35,826 bases of DNA from a bacterium (GTDB taxonomy: Bacteria; Patescibacteriota; Minisyncoccia; CAIUEV01): positions 1-35,826 of the forward strand of contig JAJYBC010000004.1 of NCBI GenBank assembly GCA_021779255.1. Reading direction: 5' to 3'. The notes beneath the pieces are model-generated. The model worked only from the letters and a program-made list of their open reading frames with translations, was not told where the DNA came from and did no database searches. Below, piece after piece: positions 30,833 to 35,826 of the stretch (its first letter is position 1; each line of letters begins with the position of its first letter). The translations under genes were made by a program, and so were the position numbers.

Positions 30833-31309
30833 TCAATTGCATTCCAGATACATCTTTCCGGCTTTTTCGCCTTCTTCAAGCGAACTAAACCAAACTTTAT
30901 TTTCCTCTTTGATCTTTTTAGCAAAACGACAATCGACCGAATAAAATTTTTGACTGTTACGACTCCCTACAAATTTTTTCTCATTTTGATTGTTGTTATT
31001 ATTCAAAGAATTACTATTATCACTGTCCGAATTTTCCGAAAGTTCATTGGCAACCGCTGTTTGACTATTATCGTTAGGTTCATTCAAAGTTTGTAAAATT
31101 CGATTGATTTCTTCGTTTGTCAGAGTTTCCGTACTGTTTTGAAAAACCGCATCCAGACAAATTTCTCTTTGCCAATAGATTCCTCCGGCTAAACCGATAA
31201 TGATACCCGATCCCAAGAGAACAATTCGCCAGAATAATTTTATCCAAAGATTCCACTCAAAAAAATAATTATTAGCTTCTCTTTTTTCCTTTTCCGTTTT
31301 TTTACTCAT
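30833..31309 (-). CDS. Membrane-anchored protein with Ada-type metal-binding-like tail
   Basis: A 158-residue protein: cytoplasmic N terminus, one membrane helix (WRIVLLGSGIIIGLAGGIYW), a Ser/Asn-rich linker (SDNSNSLNNNNNQNE), then a ~45-residue domain FVGSRNSQKFYSVDC, CRFAKKI, VWFSSLEEGEKAG and a final Cys. This resembles the small Cys-containing domain related to the zinc-binding part of Ada, frequent at protein ends in CPR bacteria; only two of the usual four Cys are seen. Upstream on the minus strand is a GTTGAGGATT sequence reminiscent of box D, without the rest. Confidence 0.68.
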   Translation of the reverse strand: MSKKTEKEKREANNYFFEWNLWIKLFWRIVLLGSGIIIGLAGGIYWQREICLDAVFQNSTETLTNEEINRILQTLNEPNDNSQTAVANELSENSDSDNSNSLNNNNNQNEKKFVGSRNSQKFYSVDCRFAKKIKEENKVWFSSLEEGEKAGKMYLECN

Positions 31310-31442
31310 TGGGCTAAAAAAATTTACAAATAAAAAAATCTTGCCGTCAGTATAGCAAGATGATTATTAAAAACTTATAAAAACATTCTAAAAAAATCCT
31401 CAACAATTTTTATATAAAAACGCACAGAATAAACTTTTACTA

Positions 31443-32612
31443 CTATCCGCCTAGGGGTAGATTAGACGGAGCCGGCGCTCTTTTACTATCAATATGAGGA
31501 ATAGAGGGAACCTTGACAGTCGGAGAAGGAAAATGGTAAAGAGTTGCCAATTCTTCTATATTAAAAGGATTAGCCGTTCCTTGCATATCTCGATCCTGTA
31601 ATAATTTAAAAAGACGCCTAGTGCGAAATTCTTTTCTGGATTTGCCTAGAAAATAATTGGCCGTGCTAGTGTAATATTTATCAGTCATGAAAGCGTTAAA
31701 ACTCGAATCGAACATTTTCATCGCGCCGGAAATGGCCGAAGAAACGATTCCGTTAAAAACTTCTTTGCGAGCAATATAAGCAAAAAGAATTTGCGTGTCA
31801 TAAGCCGGTTTAGCCATTTTATAGTGGATCGCCTTCAATAGCTCCAACTCATGAAAAGGTAAGATTTTCATGAAATTTCCTTCTTCGTAGCTGGAAGAAG
31901 CTGATAAATTATATTTATCCAGGATTTTCTGAATGGCTTCATCGCCTTTTTTTCGCCAACTTCCATCGCTCAATCCTACTTGAACTTGATAAATTAAGTT
32001 TTCCCCCGATCCCAAAGTGCCCATAGTTTCAAAAATCACGGCCAAAGGATCAATCATTTCTCCTTCTAGTTTATCTTCCATCTGAGGATAAGTATTAATT
32101 GGCTGGCAACCATCCCGATCTAAAATCATCTTAGCCCCCCACATTGTCCACTGTTCATCAGGAATAGTTGCCGGCAAATGATTAAAATAATCATCTTTGG
32201 TTTCGCGAATTTCCACGTTGGGAAATTGACCGTAAAAAGCTTTTTCAACCAGTCTGACTGCTCGTCCCGGTGTTAAAACAAAAAATCTTATTTCACCTTC
32301 CAAACTCACAATTTCAAAAGAAAAAAAATCTTGAAAACGGCCAAAAGTTATTTTTTGATACTCTGTAATTGTTCGGCCGGCGCCCATCAAAGTGGCAAAA
32401 ACATTTTCCATCAATTTAGGATTGGCTATTAGATCTTTGGGAATTTTTATCTCCAACAAAGTTAAATTGATTTCCTCTCCAAAATAAATAACATTAACAG
32501 CATAAGCGTTCCAAATCGGCCGAAAAATGGAATACAGAACTAACGGCAGAAAGAGCCACCAAGTATATTTTATTAACAAAAACACAACCAGAAAAACCGA
32601 AACTTCTGCCAT
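31443..32612 (-). CDS. Membrane protein of the CPR secretion-associated type (DUF8128-like)
   Basis: A 389-residue protein. One or two N-terminal membrane helices (VFLVVFLLIKYTWWLFLPLVLYS), then a large soluble domain with FFVLTPGRAVRLVEKAFYGQ, DPLAVIFETMGTLGSGENLI, YQVQVGLSD, and a Pro-rich tail. Homologues I recall lie beside VirB4-type ATPases in CPR genomes, and the family name is given with reservation. A VirB2-like pilin protein is encoded 0.8 kb away, separated by trmD, so a secretion or DNA-uptake apparatus is plausible. Confidence 0.6.
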   Translation of the reverse strand: MAEVSVFLVVFLLIKYTWWLFLPLVLYSIFRPIWNAYAVNVIYFGEEINLTLLEIKIPKDLIANPKLMENVFATLMGAGRTITEYQKITFGRFQDFFSFEIVSLEGEIRFFVLTPGRAVRLVEKAFYGQFPNVEIRETKDDYFNHLPATIPDEQWTMWGAKMILDRDGCQPINTYPQMEDKLEGEMIDPLAVIFETMGTLGSGENLIYQVQVGLSDGSWRKKGDEAIQKILDKYNLSASSSYEEGNFMKILPFHELELLKAIHYKMAKPAYDTQILFAYIARKEVFNGIVSSAISGAMKMFDSSFNAFMTDKYYTSTANYFLGKSRKEFRTRRLFKLLQDRDMQGTANPFNIEELATLYHFPSPTVKVPSIPHIDSKRAPAPSNLPLGG

Positions 32613-32705
32613 TTTATAAATTTATTTTTTGAAACTATTTTCTTATTTTTTAATTTTATACTATTATTTAAAATAAGAAAAGAGCTAAAATTTGTTTTTA
32701 TTTTT

Positions 32706-33380
32706 ATGGAATTTGATGTTATCACTATTTTTCCCGAAATTTTAAAATCATACTTAGCCGAGGCTCAAATTGGTCGCGCCATCAGAAAAAAATTGATCAA
32801 AATAAATATTCATAACCTAAGAGACTACACTTCCGATAGACACAAAACTACCGACGATATTCCTTATGGAGGTGGAGCAGGTATGATTATGAAAATTGAA
32901 CCGATTTTTAAAAATATCCAAGCTCTTTTGAAGAAGCAAAAAAAAAGATCAAAAACACGAATAATTCTACTCAGTGCCAAAGGTCAACTTTATAATCAGA
33001 AAAAAGCGACTCAATTGACCAAAAAATATGATCGTCTAATTTTTATTTGCGGTCGCTACGAAGGCGTCGACGAACGAGTAGCTCAAAAATTAGTTGATGA
33101 AGAAATATCCATCGGACCATATGTTTTAAGCGGAGGAGAATTGGGCGCACTAATCATTATCGATTCCGTTACTCGTTTATTACCGGGAGTTTTAGGCAAT
33201 CAAGCGTCGTTAAAAGATGAATCATATAACAATGACCAGACTGAATATCCTCAATACACCAGACCGGAAAAATTTCAAGATTGGTCGGTGCCTAAAGTTT
33301 TACTGAGTGGCAACCCTAAATTAATAAGCCAATGGAGAAAATCAAAACAAAAAAATTTCAAGACTTTAATTAAAGAATAA
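32706..33380 (+). CDS. trmD: tRNA (guanine-N1)-methyltransferase TrmD
   Basis: Methylates G37 in tRNAs. This 224-residue SPOUT protein has MEFDVITIFPEIL at the N terminus, DDIPYGGGAGMIMK, FICGRYEGVDERV and GPYVLSGGELGAL (the knot region binding SAM), and YTRPEKFQDWSVP. Length fits the family. There is no ribosomal protein or rimM neighbour as in many bacteria. Confidence 0.96.
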   Translation: MEFDVITIFPEILKSYLAEAQIGRAIRKKLIKINIHNLRDYTSDRHKTTDDIPYGGGAGMIMKIEPIFKNIQALLKKQKKRSKTRIILLSAKGQLYNQKKATQLTKKYDRLIFICGRYEGVDERVAQKLVDEEISIGPYVLSGGELGALIIIDSVTRLLPGVLGNQASLKDESYNNDQTEYPQYTRPEKFQDWSVPKVLLSGNPKLISQWRKSKQKNFKTLIKE

Positions 33381-33409
33381 ATTGTAATTTTTATCATTTA
33401 AATAGAGCA

Positions 33410-34093
33410 ATGCCCAACAAAATAAAGAAAATAGGATTTAACTTACTATCTCTAATCATAGCCACCGTCTTTTTATCTTTAACAGCTAGAGCAGCAACTG
33501 ACATCGGAATAGAAAATCCTCTAAAATTCGAAACGGTTGACCAAGTCTCCACATCCGTTCAAGAATACTTACTCTATTTGGTTGGCGGTATTGCTATTGT
33601 TTTCATCGCTATTTCCGGAATTTTATATATTGTTGGTGGCGCCACTCAAAATGATAATTTAATCAGTCTTTCTAAAAAAGCTTTAATTGGAGCCATCGTC
33701 GGTCTGATCATCGTCGTTGGAGCCAAGATAATTTTAGATGAACTTTATTATATCATAGCCGGTCAGAGTAAAGACCTAACTCAACTTTCAGCCAGTCAAA
33801 TCGTCTTACGAATCATTAATTTTCTCTTGGCTATTGTCGGAACCCTCTTTTTGATCAGCATGCTGGTCGGTGGCGTTTGGTATTTTATGGGTGGAGTTGA
33901 TGAAAGCAAGGTTGAGTTGGGAAATAAAACTCTTACCGCCAGTTTAATCGGCATTACTATTGCTCTTTCAGCCTTACTAGTTATTCGTCAGGTGGAAAAA
34001 ATTATTGGAGGCGGTGGAGCACAACCGACCGGATACCTTATGGAAAACCATAAAACCTTAAAAAACAGACCTGCAATAAATATTTTTAGCTAA
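33410..34093 (+). CDS. VirB2/TrbC-like pilin protein, tandem
   Basis: A 227-residue membrane protein: signal-like N terminus (LLSLIIATVFLSLTARA), then two similar two-helix units. Unit 1 is around GGIAIVFIAISGILYIVGGA with IGAIVGLIIVVGAKII; unit 2 is around IVGTLFLISMLVGGVWYFMG with LIGITIALSALLVI. Each has the VirB2/TrbC pilin layout (helix, short polar loop with Asp/Asn, helix). Such tandem pilins are common in CPR genomes and are associated with type IV secretion-like systems. Confidence 0.72.
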   Translation: MPNKIKKIGFNLLSLIIATVFLSLTARAATDIGIENPLKFETVDQVSTSVQEYLLYLVGGIAIVFIAISGILYIVGGATQNDNLISLSKKALIGAIVGLIIVVGAKIILDELYYIIAGQSKDLTQLSASQIVLRIINFLLAIVGTLFLISMLVGGVWYFMGGVDESKVELGNKTLTASLIGITIALSALLVIRQVEKIIGGGGAQPTGYLMENHKTLKNRPAINIFS

Positions 34094-34125
34094 AATATTT
34101 CTTTTTAATTCCATAAATTAATTCT

Positions 34126-35220
34126 ATGTCTAATCTTCAATTCTTTCGGATCAACGAGGAACCTTTAGCTCTTGAAAACCTTGATTTACAAGATAAAAAA
34201 GTACTAGTTCGCGTCGATTTTAATTGCCCCGTCAAAGATAACAAAGTAACGAATAATTATCGAATCAGAGAAAGCTTGCAAACCTTAAAAAATCTGTCAG
34301 AAAGAGGTGTTAAAAAAATCACTCTCATTACTCATTGGGAAAGACCGGAAGGCAAGTACGATCCAGCTTTTAGCTTAGAGCCGATTCGCCAAGAGTTGGA
34401 AAATCTCTGGGGAGAGAAAGTTATTTGTCCCGCCTTCATATCCGATTTTAACCAGTATTCTCAAATAATTTCCAAACAAGAGACCAAAATTGTGATGTGG
34501 GAGAACATTCGCTTCTGGCCAGAAGAAGAAAATGGTGAGGCCACTTTTAGTCAAGCTTTAGCTCAAGATCAAGATCTTTTTATCAACGAAGCTTTTAGCG
34601 CCAGTCACCGTAAACACGCTTCAATCGTTGGTATAACCGAGTTTTTACCTTCCTACGCCGGTTGGCATTTAGCGGAAGAAGTTAAAAAAATTTATCATCT
34701 GGTCAATAAACCAATTAACCCCAGCATAGCTATTGTCGGTGGCGCTAAAATTGAAACCAAAGTGCCTGTATTGGAAGAACTCGGTCAAGATTATGATCGG
34801 ATTATTTTAGGTGGAAAAATTTCCCTCGAATACGAAAATTCCGAGCTGGCTAAGAGCGAAGCTCTTTGGACCAAAAAAGTCACTTTGCCTAAAGATTATT
34901 TAGGAGAAGAAAAAATGGATATTTCCGAGGAAAGCGCCCAAATTTTTGCCGGTTTTATTCGTCAAGCCAAAAAAATCCTCTGGAACGGACCAATGGGTAA
35001 GTTCGAGTCAGTCGAGTACCGAAAAGGTAGCGAAATCATAGCTAGAGCTATCGCAGAAAATCAATCGGCCGAAAGATTAATTGGCGGCGGCGATACTATC
35101 GCTCTTTTGGAAATATTGGATTTGCAAAATCAAGTTGGTTTTACTTCTACCGGTGGAGGCGCTATGCTAGAATACATCGCTAAGGGCACATTACCAGGAT
35201 TAGAAAAACTAAGCTACTGA
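34126..35220 (+). CDS. pgk: Phosphoglycerate kinase
   Basis: A 364-residue glycolytic kinase making ATP from 1,3-bisphosphoglycerate. Motifs: KVLVRVDFNCPVK, IRFWPEEENGE, HRKHASIVG, GGAKIETKVPVLEEL, LWNGPMGKFE, RLIGGGDTIALLE and STGGGAMLEYI. It is shorter than the usual 390-400 residues, mostly in the N-terminal and middle domains, as often in CPR proteins, yet active-site motifs remain. Confidence 0.95.
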   Translation: MSNLQFFRINEEPLALENLDLQDKKVLVRVDFNCPVKDNKVTNNYRIRESLQTLKNLSERGVKKITLITHWERPEGKYDPAFSLEPIRQELENLWGEKVICPAFISDFNQYSQIISKQETKIVMWENIRFWPEEENGEATFSQALAQDQDLFINEAFSASHRKHASIVGITEFLPSYAGWHLAEEVKKIYHLVNKPINPSIAIVGGAKIETKVPVLEELGQDYDRIILGGKISLEYENSELAKSEALWTKKVTLPKDYLGEEKMDISEESAQIFAGFIRQAKKILWNGPMGKFESVEYRKGSEIIARAIAENQSAERLIGGGDTIALLEILDLQNQVGFTSTGGGAMLEYIAKGTLPGLEKLSY

Positions 35221-35278
35221 TTAATAATTTATTCAAGAATACTGCCTTTGTTAGCACTATTGTCATCACCCGATCCAA

Positions 35279-35826
35279 TTATTTGGCTATTTTTTCCAGT
35301 TTTTTACTAATAAAATCTTTGGTTCTTTTGGCTTTTTCTTCTTTCTTTTGACTAAGAAACTCTGCAAAAGCGTCGGTTAAACGGACAATATTTTCAACTT
35401 TTTTTTCTGTCGCCGTTCGATGAATTAACGAATTCTCTCGCATTAATAATTCCAAATCAAATAAATCGCAATAGCGCATATACGCTCCGAACTTATCTTC
35501 ATAAATTTTTTGCAAAGCTTCCTTCTCAGGCACTGAACCAAATTTTTCAATTTCTTCTTTAGCCATTTGAAGTAAAATTTTGCCCAATTCATCTCGACTA
35601 ATATTTTTCAATCGATCGTCAATCAAGCTATATTCCGCATTATCGCCAGAGGCATATCTTTCTTCAAAATTATAAAAACGAATATTTTCCGTAATCGTTA
35701 AAATATATTCGCGAAAGTCAATTCTTTCCTGATCGGTTACTCCGATAAGTTTACTGAGAGATTTTTTCATTTCTTTTTCGTAACGATCGTAGACATCTTG
35801 GCTACTGGCCAAATTGTCAATCGGCT
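35279..35826 (-). CDS. Helical hypothetical protein, N terminus outside window
   Basis: At least 177 residues; the frame stays open to the window edge, so the TTG at 35812 need not be the start. It is rich in Glu and Lys with long helices (e.g. LGKILLQMAKEEIEKFG, FLSQKKEEKAKRTKDF) and an RERIDFREYILTI-like N-terminal segment (QERIDFREYIL). No domain recognised. It converges on pgk; no terminator is evident in the 58-bp gap. Confidence 0.65.
   Translation of the reverse strand, partial: PIDNLASSQDVYDRYEKEMKKSLSKLIGVTDQERIDFREYILTITENIRFYNFEERYASGDNAEYSLIDDRLKNISRDELGKILLQMAKEEIEKFGSVPEKEALQKIYEDKFGAYMRYCDLFDLELLMRENSLIHRTATEKKVENIVRLTDAFAEFLSQKKEEKAKRTKDFISKKLEKIAK

Noticed and set aside
1-35826. 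Recoded TGA (code 25, as in some CPR lineages)
   Set aside because: Several genes end in TGA at the expected length, including in ATGA overlaps, and no gene needs read-through of TGA.

Overview
The window looks like a chromosome segment from a small-genome, A+T-rich bacterium, most likely of the Candidate Phyla Radiation (Patescibacteria). This is inferred from gene content: a VirB2-like tandem pilin, a large membrane protein of the kind found beside CPR secretion genes, a metal-binding-like tail protein, a prepilin peptidase with an unusual insertion, and short intergenic gaps. TGA is used as a stop codon (for example in the prepilin peptidase gene and in the ATGA junctions), so the code is the standard bacterial one.

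Left flank (1-5232): 3' end of dnaE, a DciA-like gene, prepilin peptidase, a Cys-rich membrane-anchored protein, trpS and a secreted protein. Right flank (23905-35826): two small envelope proteins, argS, recA, yidD, a beta-helix/lipase fusion, two further membrane proteins, trmD, the VirB2-like protein, pgk and a gene running off the end. Both flanks are mostly housekeeping and show no sign of recent transfer.

Middle (about 5300-23700): an accessory island built from small gene modules separated by dispersed repeats. The repeat families are: (A) a ~74-nt terminator-bearing element, four copies, two of which sit right behind a promoter and look like complete small-RNA genes; (B) an 87-bp promoter, operator and leader-hairpin block in two copies; (C) the last ~75 bp of a histidine kinase gene, present in the gene and three more times; (D) a ~30-bp A+T-rich box ending in a -35 hexamer, six copies, placed before RiPP-like genes, a radical-SAM gene, the small RNAs and a tRNA-like gene; (E) two long hairpins with different stems but the same ~26-nt loop.

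The most interesting content is a set of three radical-SAM modules. Module 1 (minus strand, 12890-10534) has promoter D, a 42-residue Cys-rich precursor peptide, a radical-SAM/SPASM enzyme, a PqqD-like RiPP recognition element and then an HExxH metallopeptidase-like gene. Module 2 (15522-17844) has promoter D, a radical-SAM/SPASM enzyme, a 54-residue peptide and a convergent S66 (LD-carboxypeptidase/MccF-like) gene. Module 3 (17922-20322) has promoter D, a MazG-radical-SAM fusion with a SPASM-like tail lacking Cys ligands, a degenerate DEDD-exonuclease-like protein and a fragment resembling a C39-like peptidase. Modules 2 and 3, and the truncated membrane-protein module after them, are delimited by copies of the kinase 3' end, as if the end of that gene were a repeated insertion or recombination point.

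The island also has an IS3-family insertion sequence, a tRNA-Trp interrupted by two palindromes, a tRNA-like gene with no recognisable D-arm, a GIY-YIG nuclease, two ASCH-domain proteins, a spermidine-synthase-like protein, a glycosyltransferase, a MazG-like protein and a DUF523 remnant. My reading is that it is a mosaic region that repeatedly gained and lost expression-ready modules, several devoted to making or resisting modified peptides. Peptide chemistry and the mobilisation mechanism are inferred; the repeats, the short ORFs and the motifs are directly visible.
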